Shown here: positions 1 through 8,052 of the stretch, piece after piece | Layout of the letters: each line of letters opens with the position of its first letter | How positions within the stretch are numbered: position 1 is the stretch's first letter | Source of the DNA: Bacillota bacterium | Lineage (GTDB): Bacteria; Bacillota; UBA4882; UBA8346 | Length of the DNA: 64,000 nucleotides | NCBI GenBank assembly: GCA_023417475.1 | Contig: JAEZFP010000067.1 | Coordinates: 124,001 to 188,000, forward strand | Direction: 5' to 3' | The notes under the pieces: model-generated | Databases searched by the model: none | The model's input: the letters and a program-made list of their open reading frames with translations, nothing else | What the model was told of the DNA's origin: nothing | Position numbers and translations under genes: made by a program

Positions 1-132
1 GGCAACCGGTTTCTCCGGACCGATGGCCTTGATCCGGTCGTTTTCAATCAGGATATTGCCGCGCAATACGTCCCGTCCGGAATTCATGGTGACGATTAAC
101 GCATTGGTAATGCCGGTCGTTGCCACGGTCAT
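1..132 (-). CDS. amidohydrolase, N-terminal fragment (cut by window edge)
   Basis: Only the first 44 codons are inside the window, read leftward from an ATG at 132. The peptide runs TNALIVTMNSGRDVLRG and then ILIENDRIKAIG, the beta-sandwich opening typical of cytosine deaminase / S-adenosylhomocysteine or chlorohydrolase-type amidohydrolases; the metal-binding residues lie outside the window. It follows the last permease of the nucleoside importer by about 60 bases on the same strand, so deamination of an imported purine or pyrimidine is a reasonable inference. The exact substrate cannot be told from this fragment. Confidence 0.7.
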   Translation of the reverse strand, partial: MTVATTGITNALIVTMNSGRDVLRGNILIENDRIKAIGPEKPVA

Positions 133-190
133 CCCCCATGTCTTTCGCAAATGTTACTCTAACATTATATGCCGACCATCGGCCGGTATA

Positions 191-1123
191 CTACCGTTCC
201 TCCCGCGCGTAGGGAATGCCCAGCGCTTCGGGAGTAGCGACCCGGCGGAAACGGGTCTCCCGGGTCATGATGATTAAGATGATAAAGGTGAAAAGATACG
301 GCATCATTTTCAGGAAAAACGAAGGGATAACAATACCCATGGTCTGCAAATGAAAGCCCAAAGCGTCGATGGCGCCGAAGAGATACGCCCCAACCAAGGC
401 CCGGACCGGATTCCACATCGCAAAGATCACCAAAGCCACCGCGATCCAACCGCGGCCGGCCGTCATATTCTCAAGCCACGAAGGGGCGTAGGCCAATGAT
501 AGGTAAGCGCCGGCCACACCGGCCAACATTCCGCCGACCACCACCCCGAGGTAACGGACGGTAAAAACGTTGATTCCGGCGGCATCGGCGGCGCCGGGGT
601 TTTCACCCACCGCCCGCAAGATCAGCCCGGTTTTCGTCTTATAAAGCACCAGCCAGAACAGGATAATCATCAAGTATCCGCCATAAACCAACAAATCGTG
701 ATTGAAGAAGACCGGGCCCAACCATGGCAGTTGATTTAAGCCCGGGAGGGCGACCGCTTTAAAGGTCGCCGGGGCCGGAATTCCGATCAACGGTTTCCCG
801 ACATATGCGCTTAATCCGGTCCCGAAGATGGTCAGTGCCAAGCCGCTGACGACCTGATTGGCCCGTAAATGAATCACTAAAAAGGCATGAATCAACGCCA
901 TCAGCCCGCCGGCCAACATCGCCGCCAGCACCGCCAGCCAGAGGTTTTTGGTCATAACGTCCACCGCGAAGCCGGTAACAGCGCCGACCAGCATCATTCC
1001 TTCGACTCCAAGATTCATGACTCCGGTCCGCTCCGCCAGCAACTCACCCAAAGCAGCGAAGAGCAACGGGGTGCCGGCGATGATTCCGGTGGACAACACA
1101 GCGACAATAATTGACTGCTCCAT
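191..1123 (-). CDS. ABC transporter permease, nucleoside/BMP type (NupQ-like)
   Basis: A 310-residue membrane protein with about eight to ten hydrophobic segments and the branched-chain-permease motif region EPG-like stretch NLGVEGMMLVGAV near residues 37-50, typical of the second permease of BmpA-dependent nucleoside importers. Its ATG overlaps the stop of the preceding permease by one base, so the two are translationally coupled. Together with the ATPase and lipoprotein upstream it would form an importer for purine nucleosides; guanosine is the known substrate of B. subtilis NupNOPQ, but substrate here is inferred. Confidence 0.85.
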   Translation of the reverse strand: MEQSIIVAVLSTGIIAGTPLLFAALGELLAERTGVMNLGVEGMMLVGAVTGFAVDVMTKNLWLAVLAAMLAGGLMALIHAFLVIHLRANQVVSGLALTIFGTGLSAYVGKPLIGIPAPATFKAVALPGLNQLPWLGPVFFNHDLLVYGGYLMIILFWLVLYKTKTGLILRAVGENPGAADAAGINVFTVRYLGVVVGGMLAGVAGAYLSLAYAPSWLENMTAGRGWIAVALVIFAMWNPVRALVGAYLFGAIDALGFHLQTMGIVIPSFFLKMMPYLFTFIILIIMTRETRFRRVATPEALGIPYAREER

Positions 1124-2202
1124 TATGAATCCTGCCCTTTCCGCGTCAAGCGATATTGACTCATGATCTCGCCCCCCAAGACGAAAAAGAGGATCGCGCC
1201 TTGGAGCATCGAAACGGTCGCCGCGGGAAAACCGGAGGTTTGAATGCTAAAACCGCCAACCAGCAAACCGCCCAATAAAAACGAGACGAGCACAATGGCC
1301 CAGGGATGTAAGCGGCCTAACCAAGCCACGATAATCGCGGTGTAGCCGTATCCCGGCGAAATCCCGGAGAGTAACCGTTGGGTGATGGCCGAGACTTCGC
1401 ACATTCCGGCGATCCCGGCAATTCCGCCGCTGATGAACATGGTCAATAAAATGTTGCGGATATAATTCATTCCGGCGTAGTTGGCGGCTTTCGGACTTTC
1501 GCCGCAGACCCGGATCTCATACCCCCATTTGGTATACTTCAGGACAATCTGGAAGATCACCGCAATCACGAGTCCAAAAACCAAACCGTAATGGATTCGC
1601 GAACCGCCGATCGTCGGCAACGTGGCATTCGCCGAAAACGGGGCGGTGTTCGGAAAGTTATAGCCATTGGGGTCCTTCCAGGGGCCAAAAACCAGGAAGT
1701 CGACCCAAAGAATGGCGATGTAATTCAAAAGTAAAGTGCTGATGGTCTCGTTCACCTTTAAGTACGCCTTCGGGATGGCCGGGATCAAACCCCAGATTCC
1801 GCCCATCAAAAATCCCATCAGCACCATAGCCGGCAACAAAAGATAGGACGGCCATTGCGGAAAGCTCAGCGCCAGCCAAGTGGCGCCAAACGCTCCCATA
1901 TAAAATTGACCTTCGGCGCCGATGTTCCAGAGTTGCATCCGGAAAGCCAGCGAGATGCCCAAACCAACCAACATCAACGGGATTGCCTTAACCACCGTCT
2001 CCGACAGTCCGTACGCGGAGCCGAACGCCCCTTGAAACATTAAGGTATAAACGGTAATGGCGTTTTTCCCGGTAGCCGTAAAAAAGATTCCGGCAAAAAA
2101 CAGTCCCAACACCAACGAAACCAAGGGTACAATCACTTGGGCCGTTTTGGAACTGGCGCCCCGTTTCTCAAAACGCCAGCCTTGGACAAGCTTAACTTGC
2201 AT
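1123..2202 (-). CDS. ABC transporter permease, nucleoside/BMP type (NupP-like)
   Basis: A 359-residue polytopic permease. The N-terminal 25 residues are charged and cytoplasmic, followed by a first membrane helix around residues 26-45. The stretch WNIGAEGQFYMGAF (about 92-105) is the conserved signature of the BPD_transp_2 family in nucleoside importers. The ATG at 2202 lies inside the end of the ATPase gene (11-base overlap) and the gene abuts the next permease, a tight operon. Partner of the permease that follows and of the double-domain ATPase. Confidence 0.87.
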   Translation of the reverse strand: MQVKLVQGWRFEKRGASSKTAQVIVPLVSLVLGLFFAGIFFTATGKNAITVYTLMFQGAFGSAYGLSETVVKAIPLMLVGLGISLAFRMQLWNIGAEGQFYMGAFGATWLALSFPQWPSYLLLPAMVLMGFLMGGIWGLIPAIPKAYLKVNETISTLLLNYIAILWVDFLVFGPWKDPNGYNFPNTAPFSANATLPTIGGSRIHYGLVFGLVIAVIFQIVLKYTKWGYEIRVCGESPKAANYAGMNYIRNILLTMFISGGIAGIAGMCEVSAITQRLLSGISPGYGYTAIIVAWLGRLHPWAIVLVSFLLGGLLVGGFSIQTSGFPAATVSMLQGAILFFVLGGEIMSQYRLTRKGQDS

Positions 2203-3712
2203 GGTTTTCCATCATCCTTTTACCGGCCATCATCATGCCCACCGCTTCGATCGTGGTCTGTTGTGGGTTGACGACCCCCATAATCTCACCGCTATGAATC
2301 ACCGCAATCCGGTCCGATAACTCAAATAACTCGTCCAACTCCTCGGAGATAAGCAAAATCGCTTTCCCCGCCACCCGCTCCATCAGGAGCAGCTTCTTAA
2401 TACTTTCAATGGCGCCGATATCCAGTCCGCGCATGGGATAAACCGCCACAATCAAGCGGGGATCGCATTCAATCTCCCGCGCCAACAGCAACTTCTGCAA
2501 GTTTCCGCCCGACATCAGCTTGACCGGAAAACCGACGCCGGCCAGTTTGACATCGAACCGCTGCACCAAGTCGACGGTTGTTTGGTGAACCTGGCGCCAA
2601 TTAATCAAAGCGCCTTTGATTTTACGATACGTCTTCAATACTACGTTTTCCAAAGCGTTTAAATTCGGCAACAATCCGGTCGCCAACCGGTCCTCCGGGA
2701 TGTAACTGACACCGGCGTCGATCATTTTGGCGCTGGAGGTATTGGTCAATTCCTGTTGATCGATCCAAATCCGGCCGGTTTCGATCCGGCGCAACCCGGC
2801 GATGACCTCCGCCAGATCTTTTTGACCGTTTCCGGCAACTCCGGCGAGTCCCAAGATCTCGCCGCCGGAGATCGCCAGGGTAATGTCCTTCACCGTGGCC
2901 AAGCCGCGGTCGCCCAAAGCGGTGACGTTCTCCAGCCGCATGACGGCGGGGCCGGGTTGGACCGGAGCTTTATCTATGGTACGCATGATATCGCGGCCAA
3001 CCATCATTTGCGCCAGTTCAACTTCGCTGGTTGAACCGGTTTTGACGGTTCCGACATTTTTGCCGTTGCGCAAGACCGTGATATAATCGGTATTTTCCAT
3101 CACTTCGTTCATCTTGTGGGAGATGACAATAATCGCTTTCCCTTGCTCGGCCATGAAACGCAAGTTTTTATATAGTTCATTGGACTCTTGCGGCGTCAAC
3201 ACCGCCGTCGGTTCGTCCAGGATTAAAATCTCTGTCCCGCGATACAGCATCTTGACAATTTCCACCCGTTGTTGCTCACCGACGGATAACTGCCAGATCC
3301 GCGCCCGCGGATCGATTGAAAAGCCATATCGTTGCGAACATTCCAAAATTGCGGCTTCAATTGCTTTCTGATCATAGATCTGGCGCAACTCCGGTAAGCC
3401 CAGCATAATGTTTTCAGCGACCGTAAACGGTTTTACCAATTTGAAATGTTGATGGACCATACTGATCCCATGACAGACGGCGTCCTTGGGGGAGGACAGT
3501 TCAACCTTACGGCCATTGATCCGGATCTCGCCCTCATCCGGTTTGTACAGACCGGTCAAGACGCTCATTAAAGTGCTTTTGCCCGCGCCGTTCTCCCCGA
3601 GCAACGCGTGAATATGCCCGGGCTCGACAGAAAAAGAGACCCGGTCATTGGCAAGCACCCCGGGAAACTTTTTGGTGATACCGATCATTTCAACCATCGG
3701 TTGAATGCTCAT
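2192..3712 (-). CDS. ABC transporter ATP-binding protein with two nucleotide-binding domains (NupO-like)
   Basis: About 506 residues with two fused ATPase domains, as in sugar and nucleoside importers of the RbsA/NupO class. The first domain has Walker A GENGAGKST, signature LSVGEQQRVEI and Walker B ILILDEPTAVL; the second has a degenerate Walker A (GVAGNGQKDL), a signature SGGNLQKLLLARE and a degenerate Walker B. A longer reading frame extends to 3778, but the ATG at 3712 has AAGGA eight bases upstream and begins directly before the conserved VEMIGITKKFPG, so I place the start there. It energises import through the two downstream permeases. Confidence 0.9.
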   Translation of the reverse strand: MSIQPMVEMIGITKKFPGVLANDRVSFSVEPGHIHALLGENGAGKSTLMSVLTGLYKPDEGEIRINGRKVELSSPKDAVCHGISMVHQHFKLVKPFTVAENIMLGLPELRQIYDQKAIEAAILECSQRYGFSIDPRARIWQLSVGEQQRVEIVKMLYRGTEILILDEPTAVLTPQESNELYKNLRFMAEQGKAIIVISHKMNEVMENTDYITVLRNGKNVGTVKTGSTSEVELAQMMVGRDIMRTIDKAPVQPGPAVMRLENVTALGDRGLATVKDITLAISGGEILGLAGVAGNGQKDLAEVIAGLRRIETGRIWIDQQELTNTSSAKMIDAGVSYIPEDRLATGLLPNLNALENVVLKTYRKIKGALINWRQVHQTTVDLVQRFDVKLAGVGFPVKLMSGGNLQKLLLAREIECDPRLIVAVYPMRGLDIGAIESIKKLLLMERVAGKAILLISEELDELFELSDRIAVIHSGEIMGVVNPQQTTIEAVGMMMAGKRMMENHAS

Positions 3713-3841
3713 GATACCCATCCTTAAATTACTCAATTTCGTTTTCATTGGGAATGAACTCAGTGAAATCAAAGACAAAGAAAAAGCGTATCCGTACTAA
3801 ATATCGTTAATCGCCTTACTTAACGCCGTTAAAATCATAAT

Positions 3842-3876
3842 AAGCCGATACCGGCATGGAACGCCGGTATCGGCTT
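3842..3876 (-). terminator. intra-operon stem-loop, probable attenuator or processing site
   Basis: Perfect 14-bp arms (AAGCCGATACCGGC and its complement) around a 7-base loop sit between the lipoprotein gene (stop at 3893) and the ATPase gene (start at 3712). On the minus strand the stem is followed by TATTATGATTTT, a weak U tract. Such a hairpin would let the binding-protein mRNA accumulate above the rest of the operon by partial termination or by protection from 3' decay. Confidence 0.7.
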
Positions 3877-3892
3877 TTAAACATTGCAACGC

Positions 3893-4984
3893 TTATTTCG
3901 GAATGGTTCCCTCAACACCTTGAACGAACCAGTTCATCTCCAACATTTCTTTGTCGTTCAATTTGACGCCGGCTTTCACTTTCACTTGACCGGCTTGATC
4001 TTTCAACGGACCGACGAAGACCGCGTAGTCGTCCTTCAAGAAGACCGTTTTTTTCTTCGCCACTAAGTTTTTGACGTCAGCGGAGACCATCGGGCCGTAC
4101 GGACCGATATCGATCACGCCGTCGGAGATCCCGCCCCAGTATTGATTGGTTTTCCAGCTACCGTTCATGACGGATTTAACAACTTTGGTATAATACGGAC
4201 CCCAGTTCCAGACTGGAGCGGTTAAGACCGCTTTCGGAGCAAAGGAACGCATATCGCTGTCATAGCCGATACCGTAGGCGCCTTTTTCTTCGGCGGCTTG
4301 CATGGCGGCCGGAGTGTCTTGATGCATCGCAATGAGGTCAGCGCCGGCATTTAACAGGCTTTTCGCGGCATCTTTTTCGGTGGCCGGATTGTACCAGGTA
4401 TTGGTCCAAACAACTTTCACTTTAACGTTCGGGTTAACGGATTGCGCACCTAAGGTGAAGGAGTTGATTCCCCGGATTACTTCGGGAATCGGGAATGCGG
4501 CGACATAGCCAATCAGATTTTTCTTGGTGTATTTGCCGGCGACGATACCGGATAAGTAACGGCCTTCGTAATCGCGACCGAAGTAGGTACCGGCGTTTTT
4601 GGCGGTTTTAAAACCACTACAGTGCATAAAGACAACTTTGGGATATTTGGCGGCGACTTTTTGGACATAGTCCATAAAACCAAAGCTGGTTGCAAAAATT
4701 ACCTTGTTGCCCTTCTCGGCCAATTCGGTTAAAACACGTTCGGCGTCCGCGCCTTCGGGAACGGACTCGACATACGAGGTCTCGACATTCGGAATTTGTT
4801 TTTCAACATACTTCCGGCCCAGATCATGGGCATAGGTCCAACCGGCGTCGCCCACCGCGCCCACGTACATGAACGCCACTTTGAACTTCTCATTGGCCGC
4901 ATCAACCTTCGGGCCGGCCGAGCCGACGACCATCGCCACCACTAGCGCCACGAGAACTAACGGGAATAACCACTTCTTCAACAA
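3893..4984 (-). CDS. bmpA: BMP-family substrate-binding lipoprotein or secreted protein of nucleoside ABC importer
   Basis: 363 residues opening with a signal peptide (LKKWLFPLVLVALVVAMVVG). No cysteine follows the hydrophobic core, so it lacks the usual lipobox of this family and may be held by an uncleaved helix or released. The mature part carries BMP motifs: KVAFMYVGAVGDAGWTYAHD near residue 33, GRDYEGRYLSGIVAGK near 136, and GIGYDSDMRSFAPKAVLTAP near 239. Translation begins at TTG (4984, or the next TTG) with AGGAGG six to nine bases upstream. It captures a nucleoside outside the cell for the NupOPQ-like complex encoded downstream. Confidence 0.9.
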   Translation of the reverse strand: MLKKWLFPLVLVALVVAMVVGSAGPKVDAANEKFKVAFMYVGAVGDAGWTYAHDLGRKYVEKQIPNVETSYVESVPEGADAERVLTELAEKGNKVIFATSFGFMDYVQKVAAKYPKVVFMHCSGFKTAKNAGTYFGRDYEGRYLSGIVAGKYTKKNLIGYVAAFPIPEVIRGINSFTLGAQSVNPNVKVKVVWTNTWYNPATEKDAAKSLLNAGADLIAMHQDTPAAMQAAEEKGAYGIGYDSDMRSFAPKAVLTAPVWNWGPYYTKVVKSVMNGSWKTNQYWGGISDGVIDIGPYGPMVSADVKNLVAKKKTVFLKDDYAVFVGPLKDQAGQVKVKAGVKLNDKEMLEMNWFVQGVEGTIPK

Positions 4985-5129
4985 AATACGCCTCCTATTA
5001 TTTTTTATGAAATGAGGAAATTACATAATACCCTCAATGAGCCCTTAATGACGATGGATTGCGATTACCCGAAGCGCTAATGTAATATTTATGTTAAAGT
5101 ACCGTTTTTGACCAAATAATCTAATTTAA

Positions 5130-5159
5130 ATTATATAGTTTGTGTCATATCTCTGTCAA
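5130..5159 (-). promoter_or_regulatory. sigma-A-type promoter of the nucleoside importer operon
   Basis: On the minus strand TTGACA (5154-5159) and TATAAT (5130-5135) are separated by 18 bases. This gives a leader of about 135 nt before the lipoprotein start. The spacer contains one arm of the inverted repeat described at 5138-5194, so repressor binding would block RNA polymerase. Confidence 0.75.
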
Positions 5160-5194
5160 TGAGTTCTGATCGGTTTCAGAAATATGACACAAAC
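5138..5194. promoter_or_regulatory. long-spaced inverted repeat, probable operator of the importer operon
   Basis: Perfect 13-bp arms GTTTGTGTCATAT (5138-5150) and ATATGACACAAAC (5182-5194) are separated by 31 bases. One arm lies in the -35/-10 spacer and the other just upstream of the -35 box. I know no regulator with this site; the placement suggests a dimer or tetramer bridging the promoter. Confidence 0.6.
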
Positions 5195-5557
5195 GGTTGA
5201 ATATTATCCAATCGCTTGTAACGATAGTACAATCATACAATGAAGTCCTAGTTTGCACAAGTTGAAAACATGTTACGAATTGGTCACTCCCCAATGTTTC
5301 CAACGTTTCCCTCCGGTTACGGGGTCACGCGTTCCATATCCCGGGGAAAGAAACAAGCTTTATCAAACGGGCCGATTTCCTCGGAATCGCAGCCGCCTCT
5401 GAAACTGGCATTTTGACAGTTCCGAAAATGCCAAAACAGCTTTGGTTCTTTCAGAATTTGGCACATTTTATAAGAAAAATCCCCCATCCGTTAAGACGGG
5501 AGATTTCTCTCAGGCATCCATTTATTATTGCCGTAAGGTATTTCGGCCTAATCGCGT
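5195..5557. other. intergenic stretch without a recognisable gene
   Basis: Between the importer promoter and the stop of the crystallin-like gene I see no credible coding frame. It holds a 9-bp-arm hairpin (TGGCATTTT at 5406-5414 with AAAATGCCA at 5425-5433) of unknown role and the terminator at 5476-5507. Confidence 0.5.
5476..5507 (-). terminator. rho-independent terminator of the crystallin-like gene
   Basis: Read on the minus strand, AAATCTCCC pairs with GGGGGATTT across a short loop and is followed by TTTTTCTTAT. It lies 50 bases past the stop codon at 5558. Confidence 0.75.
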
Positions 5558-6307
5558 TTATTCGCTTGGCGACTCTGCTTTCAAATCCAGTTCCAACTGT
5601 GTGGCGGTCTCCCGCTCACGCCGCAACACTTGGGTCGTCAAGGTGAATGTAACGGTTCGGACGACCGTATCGCCTTTGCTGATGTGCGACGCGGTCGCGT
5701 CGGAAACGAAGGCGCGGATCGTTAGTTGATTGGGATCGATCCCGGTGATTTGCGGGAAGTCGATATCCCTGGTAAACGGAAGCTTGGTTCGGCCCGTGCC
5801 GTTTTGCGCCGAACCGTCCGGTTGGCTTACCGCCACAATCACTTCCTCTTCAAGCTGGCCGTCGACACGCACTCCGCTTGCGCCGACGAAAGAACCGGTC
5901 GCGATCGGATTGAGCACCCGGCTTTGAACACCCCCGGTTAAGGCGGTTCCGGTCGGCGGGACCACCCGGAACTGATACTCCACGGTTTCGGTGCGACGAT
6001 CTTCCGCCAACAGGGTCCCGCTCGGACGGACAATCTGCATTGACGCCGCTCGGTTAATATAATTGTAAGGCGCTAAACTCGGAAAACTGCCCACCGGAAT
6101 CTCCAACGGGACGCCTTGATAATTCGCGTTGGACCACAATCGGATAAATTCGCCCCGATAATTGGGACCGGCCGATACCACGACCGAGGCGGTCCGACGA
6201 GTAAATTCGATCGCGTTAAAATTGTTTAAGCTCCGGACCAATGTACGAAAGGTACCGGAAAAGTTGGTCCCGGAATACAGATCAACAATCAATGCAACTT
6301 CAGCCAA
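5558..6307 (-). CDS. beta/gamma-crystallin domain protein with SPOCS-like (DUF3794-like) C-terminal half
   Basis: 249 residues, no signal peptide. Residues about 5-95 contain two Greek-key signatures of the form aromatic-x4-aromatic-x-G: YSGTNFSG (11-18) and WSNANYQG (58-65), each ending in an A-S-hydrophobic strand, which is the layout of a beta/gamma-crystallin domain. Residues about 105-235 (a VDGQLEEEVIV strand, the LPFTRDIDFP strand, then TIRAFVSDA and a final beta strand) resemble the SPOCS/DUF3794 domain of sporulation proteins. The start is TTG at 6307 with GGAGGGG about nine bases before it. Transcribed alone, divergently from the nitrilase. A spore-surface structural protein is my inference; the domain pairing is unusual. 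Confidence 0.65.
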   Translation of the reverse strand: MAEVALIVDLYSGTNFSGTFRTLVRSLNNFNAIEFTRRTASVVVSAGPNYRGEFIRLWSNANYQGVPLEIPVGSFPSLAPYNYINRAASMQIVRPSGTLLAEDRRTETVEYQFRVVPPTGTALTGGVQSRVLNPIATGSFVGASGVRVDGQLEEEVIVAVSQPDGSAQNGTGRTKLPFTRDIDFPQITGIDPNQLTIRAFVSDATASHISKGDTVVRTVTFTLTTQVLRRERETATQLELDLKAESPSE

Positions 6308-6500
6308 TTGACTTCCCCTCCTCTGGCAAATTCAATAAATAGTTCATCTTATTCGGGGCGCGCAGCGGTTTCAATCGTCCAAAAGCATAATCTGCATCCA
6401 CTGCGACGGTCAGTATGGACCGGGTTTCGTAAAGACTCGTTTTGGCATAATATATCGTTATCACTTTTAAACGTTCATCTGCGAAAGGAGCGCGATTCCC

Positions 6501-7343
6501 TTGCTGTTAAAAATCGGCGTTTGCCAATTGCAAGTCGAAGTCGACAAAGAAATGAATCTTGCCAAAGCCGAAGTCCAGGTCCGAGAAGCCGCGGCAGCCG
6601 GCGCAACCGTCATTTGCTTGCCGGAGATGTTTAACTGTCCTTACCGGCAAGATTGGTTTCCCCGCTATGCGGAGTTGGTGCCTCAGGGTGAGACAACCCG
6701 ACGCCTCGCCGCGCTTGCGGTAGAAACCCAATGTTATCTCGTTGGCGGCTCGTTTCCCGAAATGGTCGGGGATCGTATTTATAACACCGCTTTAGTTTTT
6801 GATCCCTGCGGAACCATCGTCGCCAAGCACCGCAAAGTTCACCTTTTTGACGTGGCGATTCCGGACAAAATCGTTTTCCAAGAATCAGCCGTTTTTTCCC
6901 CCGGAAATACTCGAACCGTATTTCCCCTCGCCAACCTGCCATGCGGCTTGGCAATCTGTTATGACTTACGTTTCCCGGAGCTCTTCCGGTTGATGGCGGA
7001 TGACCAGGCCCAAATCATCTTTGTACCGGCCGCGTTTAATATGACAAGTGGTCCCGCCCATTGGGAGTTGTTATTTCGGGCCCGCGCCGTGGATAATCAG
7101 GTTTTTATGGTTGGCATCAGTCCGGCCCGGAATCCTGACGCCACCTATCAAAGTTACGGACACTCCATCATCGTCAATCCTTGGGGAGAAATCCTGTGGC
7201 AGGCCGATGCGGCGGAAAACACCACCGTCACCGAGCTGAATCTATCCGAAATCCGCCAGGTCCGTGACGGGCTTCCGTTATTAAAACAACGGCGGTTGGA
7301 TCTCTATCGGATTCAAGATCTTCAGGGCGGGCCGGTCAATTAG
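6501..7343 (+). CDS. carbon-nitrogen hydrolase of the nitrilase superfamily (omega-amidase/Nit2-like)
   Basis: 280 residues covering one complete CN-hydrolase domain. The catalytic Glu-Lys-Cys triad is visible: Glu in VICLPEMFN (about 45), Lys in VAKHRKVHLFD (about 114) and Cys in GLAICYDLRFPELF (about 154). The length and the start of the domain at the first residues fit a stand-alone amidase such as Nit2, which hydrolyses omega-amides of keto acids. Translation begins at TTG (6501) with AAAGGAG ten bases upstream. No operon partner; an inverted repeat follows the stop. Confidence 0.85.
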   Translation: MLLKIGVCQLQVEVDKEMNLAKAEVQVREAAAAGATVICLPEMFNCPYRQDWFPRYAELVPQGETTRRLAALAVETQCYLVGGSFPEMVGDRIYNTALVFDPCGTIVAKHRKVHLFDVAIPDKIVFQESAVFSPGNTRTVFPLANLPCGLAICYDLRFPELFRLMADDQAQIIFVPAAFNMTSGPAHWELLFRARAVDNQVFMVGISPARNPDATYQSYGHSIIVNPWGEILWQADAAENTTVTELNLSEIRQVRDGLPLLKQRRLDLYRIQDLQGGPVN

Positions 7344-7356
7344 TTTCAAAATAAGA

Positions 7357-7391
7357 AAGGGCCGGCCCAAAAGAACTTCAGGCCAACCCTT
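7357..7391. terminator. convergent-gene terminator
   Basis: AAGGGCCGGCC and GGCCAACCCTT form a stem with one 2x2 internal mismatch. On the minus strand it is followed by TTTCTTATTTTG, so it chiefly ends the 7415-8038 transcript; it also closes the nitrilase gene. Confidence 0.65.
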
Positions 7392-7414
7392 CAACTGTGC
7401 ATGTTGGGCAGCAA

Positions 7415-8038
7415 TTAACCCGCTGGCAGCAGGATAATGATGGTATCTTGGAAGAAAAGCTCCAGCGTCGCTCCGGTAATCGCCAAAGTGCTCGGATCTT
7501 CGATGATGGTCAGAATTTGATTGACGATCGCCAAACTTCCCTCGACGATGACATTGGGCGGGAAGGTCCCCGGTATCGTTTCTAAGAAGCTGAACGGCAC
7601 GATTTGCGTATCGGTATGGGCTTCGGAATCGATTCCAATGTATTGCGTGGTGACAATTACATCGCCACTGATGCGGACGACGACCGACGAAAAACCGACG
7701 ATTTCAAACACGACATTCGCCAAGCTGACTGTGACGGAAGTAATATTGATCGCCTGTACCGACAAGGCGATCTGGATCAGGAGCGTTTGATCGCGCCGCG
7801 TCGTGATGCTTAAGACAACCGGTTGCGGCGGCGGCGGCGGAACTGGCGGAGGAACCGTCACGCAACGCCGTTGCAATTGCGCCAACACGTTACGGGAGAT
7901 TTGATTTTCAAAACGCTGCAACGAACTGCTAAATTCGCAGACGCAAGACGGCAGGCAGCAAACGATCGGATTGGTATTCCCGCGGTTTACCGCATTAAAG
8001 CTGCAATCCCGGGAACATCTATTAAAAGTGCTAGTCAT
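7415..8038 (-). CDS. Cys-rich N-terminus plus SPOCS/DUF3794-like protein, probable spore-surface protein
   Basis: 207 residues. The N-terminal 60 residues hold seven cysteines (8, 12, 27, 28, 32, 34, 59), then comes a proline-rich linker (62-73). Residues about 75-205 are almost all beta strand, with GDVIVTTQYIGID, a VPFSFLETIPG strand and VIVEGSLAIV in the order seen in SPOCS/DUF3794 domains. The ATG at 8038 has GAGGTG five bases upstream. It lies 15 bases after a glycosyltransferase on the same strand, so the two form an operon. Clustered cysteines suggest disulfide cross-linking in a coat or exosporium layer; this is inference, and its SPOCS assignment is by pattern only. Confidence 0.6.
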   Translation of the reverse strand: MTSTFNRCSRDCSFNAVNRGNTNPIVCCLPSCVCEFSSSLQRFENQISRNVLAQLQRRCVTVPPPVPPPPPQPVVLSITTRRDQTLLIQIALSVQAINITSVTVSLANVVFEIVGFSSVVVRISGDVIVTTQYIGIDSEAHTDTQIVPFSFLETIPGTFPPNVIVEGSLAIVNQILTIIEDPSTLAITGATLELFFQDTIIILLPAG

Positions 8039-8052
8039 ACAAACACCTCATT

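Noticed and set aside
4985..5122. Purine riboswitch in the leader of the nucleoside importer
   Set aside because: I could not find the conserved junction and loop sequences; only weak stems are present.
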